Shown: positions 9,021 through 18,001 of the stretch, one piece after another
Position numbering within the stretch: position 1 is the first letter of the stretch
Layout: every line of letters begins with the position of its first letter
Source of the DNA: an uncultured Clostridia bacterium
GTDB taxonomy: Bacteria > Bacillota > Clostridia > Saccharofermentanales > Saccharofermentanaceae
Length of the DNA: 64,000 nucleotides
Reading direction: 5' to 3'
Assembly (NCBI GenBank): GCA_946407705.1
Contig: CAMJPC010000003.1
Span: 178,813-242,812 of the forward strand
Program-made: the position numbers and the translations under genes
Notes under the pieces: model-generated
Databases searched by the model: none
What the model was told of the DNA's origin: nothing
What the model saw: the letters and a program-made list of their open reading frames with translations, nothing else

Positions 9021-9689
9021 CTATTCGAACCTGTATCCGACTCCGATAAGAGTCTTGATGCGGGTTCCTTCTTTTTGAAGTTTGTGACGGAGATTTTTGA
9101 CGCGGTTGTCGATGACGCGCTCGGTGATGTACATGTCGTCGCCCCAGGCTACAGCCAGCAGAAGCTTTCTGGTTATCGCGGCTCCCGGGTGTTCCATCAT
9201 GTACTTTAAGATCTGATACTCCTTTGGCGGGAGATCAACGACCTGCCCCGAAACCTGAACTTCAAGCTTCACGGGGTCTAACGTGATCTGTCCGCTCTCG
9301 ATTATCTTCCTTGCCGGCGCATCAGTTTTCGCGCGTTCGAGTATTGCGCACAGCTTACTGTACAAGATCTTTATGGAAAACGGCTTAACGATGTAATCGT
9401 CAGCTCCTAATTCGTAGCCGTAGAGAACATCTTCCTCCCTTACTTTTCCGGTCAGGAAAACGATCGGAATATCCGATTTCTTTCTAATGATCTTGCACAG
9501 TTCAAAACCGTCAAGGCCGGGCATCATGATATCGAGAACAACGAGATCGTATGAACCGTTAAGGAACTTGGTAAGGCCTATATTCCCGTCCTCAGCGAAA
9601 TCCAGACTGATCTTGTCGCGTCTCCCGAAATAGTCACCGATGACCTCTCTGATCTGACTGTCATCTTCAACAAGCAAAACGCTGTACAT
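9021..9689 (-). CDS. OmpR-family response regulator
   Basis: Receiver domain with ED at 8-9, acceptor D53 in VVLDIMMPGLDG and YIVKPFS lysine. C-terminal winged helix with DLPPKEYQILKYM and the DNA-contacting VIDNRVKNLRHKLQ. First gene of a two-gene operon with the histidine kinase at 7278-9008. Length 222 residues is standard. The sequence gives no direct hint of the target genes. Confidence 0.94.
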   Translation of the reverse strand: MYSVLLVEDDSQIREVIGDYFGRRDKISLDFAEDGNIGLTKFLNGSYDLVVLDIMMPGLDGFELCKIIRKKSDIPIVFLTGKVREEDVLYGYELGADDYIVKPFSIKILYSKLCAILERAKTDAPARKIIESGQITLDPVKLEVQVSGQVVDLPPKEYQILKYMMEHPGAAITRKLLLAVAWGDDMYITERVIDNRVKNLRHKLQKEGTRIKTLIGVGYRFE

Positions 9690-9765
9690 AATTCCTCCGT
9701 CAAGAGAATGTTACATGTACAGTGTATCGTTGATGTATCGTTTTAACAAATCCTGATATTTGCCG

Positions 9766-10602
9766 TTACAGGCTTTCTATATAAGATAAGAACCTGTTAA
9801 GCGTCTTGTTTTCTTCCCTTTTCAGGAAAAAGCATCCCGCAGTGTACCAGGAATGAGTATTCTTCTTATCCTCAACCTCATAGATATCGCATTTGTTTCC
9901 GACCACTTTTGCCTTTTCTGAAAAGTCTTCAGCACATTCGAATTTGACGACACCGTCATGTCTGCTGTGGATCAAAAGCATCGGAATATGATTCCCCGAC
10001 ATCAGTGACCACGGTTCACCTTCTTTACGATCGTAGTCCTTGGCAAAAAGCATCTTAATCAGAGTTCTCATCGTCCATGTTGAATCATTCCTGAAAGAAT
10101 ACGGTCCGCCGAAACCAACATAGCCGATTATGTTTGAAACATCCACTTTGTTCTTATCCTGAACATCTTTGCAATAGCACATTATCGATGACAGATGTGC
10201 CCCTGCTGAAGGGCCGGAAACTACGATCTTACTTGTATCGATACCTTTATCCTGCAGGAACTTGATCGCAGTATTAAAGCCCTTGCATACGTCTTCTATC
10301 TGGGCAGGATACTTATACTTTGTCGAAAGACGGTAACCAAGCGAAATAAAGCGGTATCCTTCCTTTGCCATAAACTGTCCGACGTAATCGAACTGCTTAG
10401 GATTACCTGCATTCCAGCCTCCTCCGTGTACCCATACAACGATCTTTTCACTCACGGGCTTGGACGGTTCATAGTAAAGAAAATATTGTTCTTTATCACT
10501 TCCGAAATCAACGCGTTCGGGAATTATCTCTTTCTTCCCCGTGAAAAGAAGTCTGTAAAACAATGGATAATAACTTAAGTTCTCTCTTATGTAATCGATC
10601 AT
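9766..10602 (-). CDS. Alpha/beta hydrolase (HSL/esterase-lipase type)
   Basis: A 278-residue hydrolase with the oxyanion motif VHGGGWNAG, nucleophile elbow GPSAGAHLS (S in GxSxG), the acid in HSRHDGVV and a terminal H in NTHSWY. These mark the carboxylesterase/hormone-sensitive lipase-like group (BD-FAE type). No signal peptide, so cytoplasmic. Its start overlaps the stop of the preceding hydrolase gene by 4 bp, giving tight coupling in a three-gene operon under the TetR regulator at 11350-12021. The substrate is likely a short acyl ester, but this is a family inference. Confidence 0.88.
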   Translation of the reverse strand: MIDYIRENLSYYPLFYRLLFTGKKEIIPERVDFGSDKEQYFLYYEPSKPVSEKIVVWVHGGGWNAGNPKQFDYVGQFMAKEGYRFISLGYRLSTKYKYPAQIEDVCKGFNTAIKFLQDKGIDTSKIVVSGPSAGAHLSSIMCYCKDVQDKNKVDVSNIIGYVGFGGPYSFRNDSTWTMRTLIKMLFAKDYDRKEGEPWSLMSGNHIPMLLIHSRHDGVVKFECAEDFSEKAKVVGNKCDIYEVEDKKNTHSWYTAGCFFLKREENKTLNRFLSYIESL

Positions 10603-11348
10603 GTGATGAATCCCTCAACTTCCTTAACCCACTGCTCACTCTTAAAGCAGGCCAGTTCTCCATGAGCAAGGCCTTCAAAGCATCTTATCTCAGTCTGCGG
10701 ATTTGCATTCTTCATCTTAACTGCGCACTTGCGCGATACGGATTCGTTTCCCTTTGTTCCGTGCATGAAGAGAATACACATGTCATCGGGATATCCGCTG
10801 AAATCGAAATCCGTAAATACAGTGTCGATCATGTTAACTATCGACTGCTCTTCAATGTTGTCTGCAACGTTCAGATAGAACGGTATCATCTTCTCAGGCA
10901 GGAAATCCTTTTTTGCACTCTCCAAGATCTTCGGATCACGGGCCTTGGACTTTTGGATTATCACTTTGTAATTCTTCTTGAAAACAGCCTTCATCAATCT
11001 GTTGATCCTCGCAAGCGGAGCACCGTCCAGAACAAGGTTTTCAATCTTTATGTCTTTACTTTTCGCAACCGTTGCAGCAATCCTTCCGCCCATCGAAAGG
11101 CCTGCAAGAAGATAGATATTTCCGCCGAGTTCATTCCTGATATATTCCGATATCTTCGATGCCTCTTCATCAACTGATAAGAATGTGCTCTTCTCACTTT
11201 GTATATGGCCGTCAAGTTCAGGTACGATGACATAGTATCTATCTTTGAAATTATCTATGGCATCCGTCCAGATCTGCCACGGGCAGAGAACACCGTGTAT
11301 CAGTACTACCGCTTTATTATCTTTATCTCCGAATGTATGAAATACCAT
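10599..11348 (-). CDS. Alpha/beta hydrolase fold protein
   Basis: A 249-residue protein with the HG motif VVLIHGVLCPWQIW, nucleophile GLSMGGRIA, acid in FMHGTKGNES region and catalytic histidine in GLAHGELACF. This is the general alpha/beta hydrolase (peptidase S33/MhpC-like) layout. It sits 1 bp after the TetR gene and overlaps the next hydrolase by 4 bp, so all three are expressed together. Two different hydrolases with a self-controlling TetR suggest detoxification or use of an ester. No specific substrate can be read. Confidence 0.87.
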   Translation of the reverse strand: MVFHTFGDKDNKAVVLIHGVLCPWQIWTDAIDNFKDRYYVIVPELDGHIQSEKSTFLSVDEEASKISEYIRNELGGNIYLLAGLSMGGRIAATVAKSKDIKIENLVLDGAPLARINRLMKAVFKKNYKVIIQKSKARDPKILESAKKDFLPEKMIPFYLNVADNIEEQSIVNMIDTVFTDFDFSGYPDDMCILFMHGTKGNESVSRKCAVKMKNANPQTEIRCFEGLAHGELACFKSEQWVKEVEGFIT

Positions 11349-11349
11349 A

Positions 11350-12021
11350 TCAGGCCTTGCCTCCGAGCATCAGGATCACTGACTTTGCGAGCTGATCAAA
11401 CATGTCTTCCGGCTTGTACTTGCCTTCAACATGAGGTACCTTGAAGCATTCCGTGAGCACATAACCCGTCTGAACTCCGTGGTACGTGACTATCATGAAC
11501 TGAAGTATCTCATCGACTGATGAAACAGGCTTAAGCATATTCTTTTTGATTATCTCAGTCAGGAATCTGCCCGTTGCTTCCGTAGCGTAAAGAAGCGGGC
11601 TCTGCTCGTCCTTGCCGAGCCTTTGTGCAATGTTCATCGCCCTTTCGGGGTCCGCCATCGCCATCATGTCGCTGTATATGGAGACCTTTAAAAGATCCGT
11701 TCCCACTTCTTTCATTTGATCCGCGAGCATCCTGCAGATCGCGCGGATAGTCTTCTCCCACTGCTCCGGTTTTGCTTTCTTCAGGATCGCGTCAAGCTTC
11801 TCATCTATCTTATTGTTTGCGTTGATCGTGATCACCAGGTCCTTTAAGACTTCATCCAAGTCCTTATAGTACCTGTAGATAACACCGTGCGAAAAGCCCG
11901 TCTCCGCTATTATGTCCTTCATCTCAACAGAAGTTATGGGCTTTCTTACGCATACGCGGTAAGCCGCATCGATTATCTCTTTGCGCTTCTTCTCATAGTA
12001 TTCTTCGCTTACTTTCGGCAT
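11350..12021 (-). CDS. TetR-family transcriptional regulator
   Basis: A 223-residue repressor with N-terminal helix-turn-helix (ITSVEMKDIIAETGFSHGVI then YRYYKDLDEV), followed by a variable ligand-binding domain. Start ATG at 12021 has CGGAGG at good distance. A perfect palindrome lies 24 bp upstream (12045-12063), as expected for autorepression. It leads the operon with two alpha/beta hydrolases; the likely inducer is the hydrolases' substrate or product. Confidence 0.92.
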   Translation of the reverse strand: MPKVSEEYYEKKRKEIIDAAYRVCVRKPITSVEMKDIIAETGFSHGVIYRYYKDLDEVLKDLVITINANNKIDEKLDAILKKAKPEQWEKTIRAICRMLADQMKEVGTDLLKVSIYSDMMAMADPERAMNIAQRLGKDEQSPLLYATEATGRFLTEIIKKNMLKPVSSVDEILQFMIVTYHGVQTGYVLTECFKVPHVEGKYKPEDMFDQLAKSVILMLGGKA

Positions 12022-12044
12022 GCCAACCTCCGCTCATTCCAAAT

Positions 12045-12063
12045 AAATGACACGGTGTCATTT
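12045..12063. promoter_or_regulatory. Perfect palindrome, candidate TetR operator
   Basis: Nine-base arms AAATGACAC and GTGTCATTT around a single central G. TetR-family operators of Clostridia often carry this TGACACnGTGTCA core. It sits just upstream of the TetR gene's ribosome binding site, so it should block transcription of the tetR-hydrolase operon. Confidence 0.75.
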
Positions 12064-12347
12064 TAATTCCGAAAAGGATGGTTGTCAAGTATATATTCTG
12101 CCCGAAAACAAAACGGGAAAAACCGCGCGGATATCATTACCTGTTATACGCTCTGTTTGGACAGAAACAGAGCGTAATACAGAGAATTCTTTTGAAGATC
12201 ATCACCAAACGGTTGTCTTATACGCGGCATACACCGTACCAGCGGGTCTTGCCATAAGGGGTAACGATTGCCAAAATAATAAGGACAGTGTCAGAGCAAA
12301 AGTCAACGAATGGGTAACAGAACTTGGGTTTTAAGGAGACAAATACC
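12064..12347. other. Intergenic region with a second palindrome
   Basis: Between the divergent TetR and carboxymuconolactone decarboxylase family genes. It holds an inverted repeat with 12-base arms (TACGCTCTGTTT at 12147-12158 and its complement at 12165-12176, six-base loop). There is no T run on either side, so it is more like an operator or mRNA structure than a terminator. The frame open through it (12047-12334) has no ribosome binding site and spans both palindromes, so I do not call it a gene. Confidence 0.5.
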
Positions 12348-12677
12348 ATGAGCAAGAAAATAGTACAGACTGCGGGAAGAGATCAGCTTGGAGAATTTGC
12401 GCCTGACTTTGCGCACTTTAACGATGACATTCTCTTCGGTGAAAACTGGAATAACGAAGATATCGATCTTAAGACCAGGAGCATCATAACAGTCGTTGCA
12501 TTGATGTCCCAGGGCATTACTGACAGTTCCATCAAATACCACCTCATGAACGCAAAGAAAAACGGTGTTTCACAAAAGGAAATGGCAGCTGTCATTACGC
12601 ATACCGCGTTTTACGCAGGCTGGCCAAAAGCATGGGCAGTATTCAATCTGGCAAAAGAAGTATATAACGAAGACTGA
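12348..12677 (+). CDS. Carboxymuconolactone decarboxylase family protein
   Basis: A 109-residue protein beginning at the ATG at 12348, with AAGGAG nine bases upstream; the longer frame to 12324 includes that site. Family marks are DLKTRSIITVVALMSQG and HLMNAKKNGVSQKEMAAVITHTAFYAGWPKAW, matching the AhpD-like alkylhydroperoxidase/CMD fold. The usual CxxC pair of AhpD is absent, only the conserved His remains, so peroxidase activity is doubtful. Many such proteins are annotated as gamma-carboxymuconolactone decarboxylase-like without proven function. Divergent from the TetR operon and possibly controlled by it. Confidence 0.9.
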   Translation: MSKKIVQTAGRDQLGEFAPDFAHFNDDILFGENWNNEDIDLKTRSIITVVALMSQGITDSSIKYHLMNAKKNGVSQKEMAAVITHTAFYAGWPKAWAVFNLAKEVYNED

Positions 12678-12694
12678 TCTTTAGATCTATATCA

Positions 12695-13171
12695 TCAGCT
12701 CTCATTAACAAGCTTTCCCGTCACGTGTTCCGGGATAAGTTCCAGGCACTGCGCTCTCGGTAGAGCAAATTCAACTTCATGTCTGATGTATTCTTCGTCA
12801 TTGGTGAACTTACGGCACAGGTTTGTTCCTATCTTCGTTATCAGCTCAGGATCAGTTACAAACCTGATCCTGCCGAAAACAACCACTGAGGTTATATTGA
12901 GAGCCCATTCGCCTTCCTTACGGAAACCCTCGTCCATAACACAGAAGCTCACCTTATCGCATTTGCTTATCGCATCGATCTTGTGGCCTTCTTTCGCACC
13001 GTGAAAATACAGTCTTCCGTTCTCTTCGCAATACCAGTGATCAAGAGGGATACCGTACGGATAACCGTCATCTCCGATCATCGAAAGAACGCCGCGCGGC
13101 TGCTCTTTCAATACTCGGATACACTCCTCTTCGCTCACCTGCTGCTTAAACCGTCTCATCTTTCTGAACAT
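12695..13171 (-). CDS. Pyridoxamine 5'-phosphate oxidase family protein (FMN-binding)
   Basis: A 158-residue split-barrel flavoprotein: EQPRGVLSMIGDDGYPYGIP, LYFHGAKEGHKIDAI and VSFCVMDEG are hallmarks of the Clostridial nitroimidazole-resistance (NimA)-like group. The N-terminus may be M1 at 13171 or M5 (MRRFKQ) at 13159; family members commonly start at the latter. A flavin reductase or nitroreductase-like role is possible, but the true substrate is not known. It converges on the CMD-family gene with a 17 bp gap. Confidence 0.88.
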   Translation of the reverse strand: MFRKMRRFKQQVSEEECIRVLKEQPRGVLSMIGDDGYPYGIPLDHWYCEENGRLYFHGAKEGHKIDAISKCDKVSFCVMDEGFRKEGEWALNITSVVVFGRIRFVTDPELITKIGTNLCRKFTNDEEYIRHEVEFALPRAQCLELIPEHVTGKLVNES

Positions 13172-13199
13172 AAGTTAAAACATCCTCCCTGCCGTAAGA

Positions 13200-13799
13200 T
13201 CAGTCCGGCTGCTGGCCGTCATGCGCTTTCCAGGCACATTCAGATATTTTAAGATCAGTAAACACAGCCGTAAAGCTTGAATCTTCCGGACTGCAGGCAT
13301 AGATACCGAATCTTATCTTTCCTGCGCCTTTCCACATATGGCAGACTCTCATCTGCGAAAAGTACACGCCGTCATAAGAACACTCTATGCAGTAATCGTC
13401 TTCCCTGCGGCTCAATCTGTACCACATCGACTTAACGTCAGAAGGGATCGCGGTAGTTGCCCAATCGGAATATCCGTGATTGGTAACGACAGAACCTAAA
13501 TGCTGAAATGTCTCATTCTCGAATTCCACTGATGCCTTGAGCCAATTATCCGAATCAAGATACATGACGATACCGCACTGATCGAAGCGGTGATGGCTGT
13601 CGGCATAATCTGTTTTTACAACGAATGAGAAGAACCTTTCATCCGTCTCAAATTGCAGGACAGGAGCATTGTCGTTGCGGAAATGATAGTAAGTCCTCTG
13701 CCACAGGTCGGTATGAGGTTCGGTCTTTATCGTGATGCGGCCTTCTTCCATATCATGTTCAGCAGGCTCTCTAGTCCACTTCATTTCCTTTGTGTCCAT
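13200..13799 (-). CDS. DUF1349 (YesU-like) concanavalin-fold protein
   Basis: A 199-residue protein whose blocks W-T-R-E-P, TDLWQRTYYHF, DQCGIVMYLDSDNWLKAS, VVTNHGYSDWAT and KIRFGIYACSPEDSSFTAVF fit the DUF1349 family, a concanavalin A-like beta sandwich described as 'regulation of enolase protein 1' and found in YesU of Bacillus. Members are found next to carbohydrate-use genes and may bind or act on sugars. No signal peptide is seen, so it is cytoplasmic. Enzymatic role unknown. Confidence 0.85.
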   Translation of the reverse strand: MDTKEMKWTREPAEHDMEEGRITIKTEPHTDLWQRTYYHFRNDNAPVLQFETDERFFSFVVKTDYADSHHRFDQCGIVMYLDSDNWLKASVEFENETFQHLGSVVTNHGYSDWATTAIPSDVKSMWYRLSRREDDYCIECSYDGVYFSQMRVCHMWKGAGKIRFGIYACSPEDSSFTAVFTDLKISECAWKAHDGQQPD

Positions 13800-13861
13800 G
13801 ATCGTTCTCCCTGTCTGCCGGCTTTTGTCCGGTCATTTCACATTGATGTTATCACAAGAAG

Positions 13862-14386
13862 TCAGATAACCGTCGGACCTTTCCTGTATCTTCCGAAAAA
13901 CACGCCGTCATCAATAAACTTGTCGGCATCGGAAACCCACATCGGGAACTCGCCCGTATTGACTGCGACCTGTCCGTTGAGCATACCCGTATGGAAAGAC
14001 AGATGCCTGAACTGGCGAAGCACAAGTTCCATTCTCGTGAATCTGCAATTGTCGGGACACTCGTAAAGCATCTCATCCGTCAGAGTATCAAGATAATCCA
14101 AAGTCTTCTTTTCGACCGCATCCAGATATTCAAGGAGCTGTTCATCCGAAAGCACAACTGAAGTCGGATTATCGGGATTGTCCATTCCTTCTTCGTGAAA
14201 AGACGGTTCCTCGTAAACGTTCGGATTGATGAACCATTTATCTGCCGAATGCAGCGCGTGATACGCCCATCTCCAGCAGGGCGCACCGCAGCACAGAGCA
14301 TCTCTGTCATATGCCTTTATCGATGTCCTGATATTGAGAAAATTCGGGACAACAGTTCTCTTGATTATCTTTACCAGATCATTCAT
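13862..14386 (-). CDS. DinB-like metal-binding helical protein
   Basis: A 174-residue all-alpha protein. Histidines in WAYHALHSADKW and RQFRHLSFHTGML are placed as in the DinB/YfiT four-helix bundle, where three His bind a metal. Such proteins are often thiol-dependent transferases or have no assigned function. It starts 12 bp after the ABC-2 permease gene (stop at 14399) and is probably the last gene of that operon. Confidence 0.75.
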   Translation of the reverse strand: MNDLVKIIKRTVVPNFLNIRTSIKAYDRDALCCGAPCWRWAYHALHSADKWFINPNVYEEPSFHEEGMDNPDNPTSVVLSDEQLLEYLDAVEKKTLDYLDTLTDEMLYECPDNCRFTRMELVLRQFRHLSFHTGMLNGQVAVNTGEFPMWVSDADKFIDDGVFFGRYRKGPTVI

Positions 14387-14398
14387 TTTTATTCTCCT

Positions 14399-15202
14399 TT
14401 AAGAACCCGTGAAATCGTATTTCCTTACGCCGAGCATCCAGAATCTGTAGCTTAAGTATACGAACAGTATGCCATATAAAGGCGATATCCATGACAGTAG
14501 CGGAACATTAGAAGGCTCCAGTATCACAAGGCTCGGATAGTACGCGATGAAGGCGATCGGAATGATGAACGTAAATATTATCTTGAAGATCCCTTCAAAG
14601 ATCGACGAAGGATATTTTGCGAAATCCTTGAAGCGGAACATGATGACCATTACGTATCCCGAACCCTTTATCCAGAAGCATGTCGCGGCCGCAAAGTTCA
14701 TGAGTGCGATCATGAAGAGCGATGCAGTCAGAAGGAACACCAGAAGCTTCGCAATGACAAAAACGGTTACCGGTATTCCTATCTTTATCCAAGCATAGAT
14801 GATAGTTCCGATACCGAACGCAAGCTGCCCTAATCCCTTTACGTCAAATACTTCCGAAATGAAATAGAAGAACACGTTCACGGGTCTGAAGCAGTACTTG
14901 ATGAAATCACCGCTCTGGACCATGAACCTTAAGTTCCAGTTGTTATCGAAGAAGCACTGAACTGGCGTCAGGGCAACGAGCGAAAAACCGTACAGGAACA
15001 GCATGTGATGGTAGTCCCAGCCGTTGATCGTCGGAAAATTATGGAACAGGATCATGAAGGTGACAAAGCCCGCCAGATTGGTCATTATCATTCCGAATGT
15101 GGAGATGATAAAGTCGGCACGGTAGCTCATCTTGCTCTTGAGATCCTGTATCAGTATCTTCCTGTAGATACTTGCATAGAATGCTAATCCTCTTTTATGC
15201 AT
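14399..15202 (-). CDS. ABC-2 family permease subunit
   Basis: A 267-residue membrane protein with six predicted helices. Features such as SMxYRADFIISTFGM, FMVQSGDFIKYCFRPVNVFF and a C-terminal LSYRFWMLGVRKYDFTGS match the ABC-2 membrane family (PF06182 type) of two-subunit exporters. The paired subunit is encoded just upstream with only 1 bp between the genes, and the ATPase lies before that. Substrate unknown; relatives are often called daunorubicin-type or multidrug exporters without proof. Confidence 0.88.
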   Translation of the reverse strand: MHKRGLAFYASIYRKILIQDLKSKMSYRADFIISTFGMIMTNLAGFVTFMILFHNFPTINGWDYHHMLFLYGFSLVALTPVQCFFDNNWNLRFMVQSGDFIKYCFRPVNVFFYFISEVFDVKGLGQLAFGIGTIIYAWIKIGIPVTVFVIAKLLVFLLTASLFMIALMNFAAATCFWIKGSGYVMVIMFRFKDFAKYPSSIFEGIFKIIFTFIIPIAFIAYYPSLVILEPSNVPLLSWISPLYGILFVYLSYRFWMLGVRKYDFTGS

Positions 15203-15203
15203 G

Positions 15204-16013
15204 TCAGCCTCCGTTCACGGTTACTTTCTTAACCGCACTGTTCCAGAATAAATTGCCCGCCAGAGTCAATACCGCAAGCCATATGATCTGCATCGCAAAC
15301 AGGCTCAAAAGCCCATGCCATGTGTCTGATCCGTTCTTTTCGAGAAGGATGGAAAGCGGTATGTCGTAGACCGCTCTGAACGGCAGATACTGCACGATCA
15401 TCCTTGCCTTCTCGGGAAAGAACGCGAGCGGGATCGATGCTCCCGAAAGGAGCAGGACTATCGTCTCTTTTACGATGTTTACGCCCCATGTTGATTCTGT
15501 ATAAAAGCATATCGGAGCGACCAGCATCTCCAGGTTGTAGTTGATCATAAGTGCAAGCACCGTGGCGATCAGGAACCATACAAGGTTTAATCCTATCGGA
15601 ATTGCGCCCTTGGTAACTATCATTACGACAATGAAAGTCGGAATGAACGTCAGCACGAACTGGACGATGTGATTGCCTGTATAGCTCCAGAATGTATACT
15701 TCCTGAACCGCATGGGCTTGAGGAGATCCAGCACGATCTTGCCGGACTGGATCGATCTGCTCATATCCCACACAACGAACATCTCAAGGAAGTTGAAAAG
15801 TGCCGTGGCCAGGATCAGATAGATCATCGTATCGGTGAACGTCATCCCGTTTACGACAGCTGTTCCGGACGAATCATAGATCGCCTTCCAGAGGTAGTAA
15901 ACAAGGACCAGATAGATCAGGTTCGCAAAAAGCGTAACGAAGATGCCGAGCCTGAAATGGAGCGATTCCATTATGCCGGCTCTCGTTATCGCGAGCAGTC
16001 TTTTCGGATTCAT
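15204..16013 (-). CDS. ABC-2 family permease subunit
   Basis: A 269-residue protein with six membrane helices and the family block FVVWDMSRSIQSGKIVLDLLKPMRFRKY, which corresponds to the QSGDFIKYCFRPV block of its partner. GASIPLAFFPEKARMIVQYLPFRAVYDIPLSI is the conserved reentrant region of PF06182 permeases. Its start overlaps the ATPase stop by 4 bp, and it is followed after 1 bp by the second permease, so the three form one complex made from one transcript. Confidence 0.9.
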   Translation of the reverse strand: MNPKRLLAITRAGIMESLHFRLGIFVTLFANLIYLVLVYYLWKAIYDSSGTAVVNGMTFTDTMIYLILATALFNFLEMFVVWDMSRSIQSGKIVLDLLKPMRFRKYTFWSYTGNHIVQFVLTFIPTFIVVMIVTKGAIPIGLNLVWFLIATVLALMINYNLEMLVAPICFYTESTWGVNIVKETIVLLLSGASIPLAFFPEKARMIVQYLPFRAVYDIPLSILLEKNGSDTWHGLLSLFAMQIIWLAVLTLAGNLFWNSAVKKVTVNGG

Positions 16014-16963
16014 TTTGCGCTCCCTTCGTAGATCTTCTTGATGACTTCTTCCGTAGAGATCTCATCGATCTTAACGTCCTTTATCTTCTTTTCTTTCTGC
16101 TTTTCCATGATGACGTCCATCACGTCAGTCGTCTTCTCGTCGATCAGGTATTCTTCCCATGTATCGTCAGAGAGCTTGAGCTTCAAGGTTCTGTACGAAC
16201 CGAAATAGTTCTTCAGATGCTCTATGTCGTTATCGTAGATCTTCGTACCCTTATCGATGATGACGATCCTCTTGCATAGCGCGTCAACGTCTCCCATGTC
16301 GTGCGTGGTAAGGATAACAGTCGTATTCTTCTCTTTATTAAGACCGAGGATAAGTTCCCTTATCTTTGCCTTCATGGAGACATCAAGACCGATGGTAGGC
16401 TCGTCAAGGAAAACTATCGCGGGATTATGAAGAAATGCCGCCAGGATATCGCTCAATGTCCTCTGTCCCAAAGACATCTCTCTTACGGGCTTATGCAGGA
16501 TCGGCTCTATATCGACTAACGAACGGTAGAGCTCGAGCATACCTTCGTAATCCTTTTCGGGAACCATATAAAGGTCTCTTAAGAGCTTGAAGGATTCGAT
16601 CAGAGGAAGTGACCACCAAAGCTGGCTTCTCTGGCCGAAAACGACTCCGATGTTCTCGCAGTTCTCTGTCCTGTTCTTATAAGGCACCTTGCCGTTTACC
16701 AAGAGCTCGCCGCTCGTGGGCTCTAGTACGCCGGTCATCATCTTGATGGTCGTTGACTTGCCCGCACCGTTAGGTCCCAGATATCCGATTATCTCGCCCC
16801 TGTTAACAGTAAGGGTTACATCCTTGACTGCGGATACTGTCTTGTAATCTCTCGAAAACAGGTCCTTAATGCTGCCTTTCAAGCCTTCGTGGCGGTTTAA
16901 CACCTTGAAGTCTTTACAGACATTCTTCATCACAACTGCTTCGTTGCCCGAATACTCATTCAT
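16010..16963 (-). CDS. ABC exporter ATP-binding protein
   Basis: A 317-residue ATPase with Walker A GYLGPNGAGKSTT, Q-loop FGQRSQLWWSLP, signature EMSLGQRTLSDILA and Walker B IVFLDEPTIGLDV, with H-loop LTTHDMGDV. The QRSQLWW block and the 30-residue insertion before Walker A (LKGSIKDLFSRDYK) are typical of ATPases that go with PF06182 permeases. Start at 16963 (GAGGGAATTTGAT upstream) is used; a longer frame to 17062 lacks support. First gene of a 4-gene operon (ATPase, two permeases, DinB-like), divergent from the AraC gene. Confidence 0.92.
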   Translation of the reverse strand: MNEYSGNEAVVMKNVCKDFKVLNRHEGLKGSIKDLFSRDYKTVSAVKDVTLTVNRGEIIGYLGPNGAGKSTTIKMMTGVLEPTSGELLVNGKVPYKNRTENCENIGVVFGQRSQLWWSLPLIESFKLLRDLYMVPEKDYEGMLELYRSLVDIEPILHKPVREMSLGQRTLSDILAAFLHNPAIVFLDEPTIGLDVSMKAKIRELILGLNKEKNTTVILTTHDMGDVDALCKRIVIIDKGTKIYDNDIEHLKNYFGSYRTLKLKLSDDTWEEYLIDEKTTDVMDVIMEKQKEKKIKDVKIDEISTEEVIKKIYEGSAK

Positions 16964-17110
16964 ATCAAATTCCCTCTTTCTTTTCTGTTCGATTGCAAGT
17001 ATATTGTAAGTATCTGCACAATAACAGACGAATACTGCCCGATTTTTATAACTATCTTCCACATGAATGGAATATTGTTATATTTTTCGAAGTTTTGGAG
17101 AAAAATAGTT

Positions 17111-18001
17111 ATGAAAAGAGAAGTCATGGGCCTCATCGTTAAGCGTGATGACGGCTCCGAGATAGTAAACTACGATGATCCCAACTTTCCTTCCTATATA
17201 TATGACGGCTGGATCGCGCCCAAGATGACCTGGGAAGGCGTTCCGCACTTTCACGAAGATATAGAGATAATGACCATCAAGGAAGGCCGTCAGATGTATG
17301 TCGTCAACGGCAAGAACATCCTTTTGAACAAGGGTGATACGATAGTGGTCAATTCAAATCAGATCCACTATAACGTCTGCGTTGACGGTGAAAGCGCAAA
17401 GTACGTGATCGCCGTCATTCATCCCGGAATACTTTCAAATTCAGTTGCTGTTGAGATGCAGGCGATCAGGCCGATTACCGATAACACTGAGCTTTCATAC
17501 CTTCGCTTCCGTTCGATAAACGAGAATACAGAAGAAATACGTAAGCTTGTATTGGGTCTCCCGGCGATAAGGCACGACCCTTTCAAAGTAACCATGCAGT
17601 TCTATCAGATATGGGACATCATAAGAAGACAGGCGGAGTCCTACGGCATGACCGAAGAGACCGTATCAGACCCCGGAATGCTGTCTTTCAAATCGATGAT
17701 GCACTTCATCGCGAACAACTATCAGAACCAGATAACATTAAGCGAAATTGCAGCAAGCGGCAGCATCAGCAAGTCACTTTGCAACACTTTATTCCATCAG
17801 TATGTAGGCGAATCTCCCATCAATTACCTGATGCATCTCAGGTCAAGAAAAGTCGCGGAGCTCTTAAGAGCCGGCAAGATGTCAATGTCCGAGATCGCTT
17901 CTCAGACAGGCTTCCGCGGAGTCAGCTACATGGCTGAGACATTCAGGAAATTTTTCGAGAGTTCTCCCCGCGAATACAGGAAAAAGTGGGAATCGGTCTG
18001 A
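17111..18001 (+). CDS. AraC-family transcriptional regulator with cupin domain
   Basis: A 296-residue protein. Residues about 30-120 form a cupin sensing domain (VPHFHEDIEIMTIKEGRQMYV, NKGDTIVVNSNQIHYN). The C-terminal 100 residues form the two helix-turn-helix AraC domain (ITLSEIAASGSISKSLCNTLFH, MSMSEIASQTGFRGVSYMAETF, then SPREYRKKWES). I start it at the ATG at 17111, with TTTTGGAG upstream; the ATG at 17063 has no site. It converges directly onto kdgK (gap of zero) and diverges from the ABC-2 exporter. It could control either, but the sensing domain suggests a sugar or small acid. Confidence 0.88.
   Translation: MKREVMGLIVKRDDGSEIVNYDDPNFPSYIYDGWIAPKMTWEGVPHFHEDIEIMTIKEGRQMYVVNGKNILLNKGDTIVVNSNQIHYNVCVDGESAKYVIAVIHPGILSNSVAVEMQAIRPITDNTELSYLRFRSINENTEEIRKLVLGLPAIRHDPFKVTMQFYQIWDIIRRQAESYGMTEETVSDPGMLSFKSMMHFIANNYQNQITLSEIAASGSISKSLCNTLFHQYVGESPINYLMHLRSRKVAELLRAGKMSMSEIASQTGFRGVSYMAETFRKFFESSPREYRKKWESV

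Noticed and set aside
12047..12334. 95-residue plus-strand frame between the TetR and CMD-family genes
   Set aside because: No ribosome binding site; its start lies within the TetR operator and it spans a second palindrome. Composition is not protein-like.
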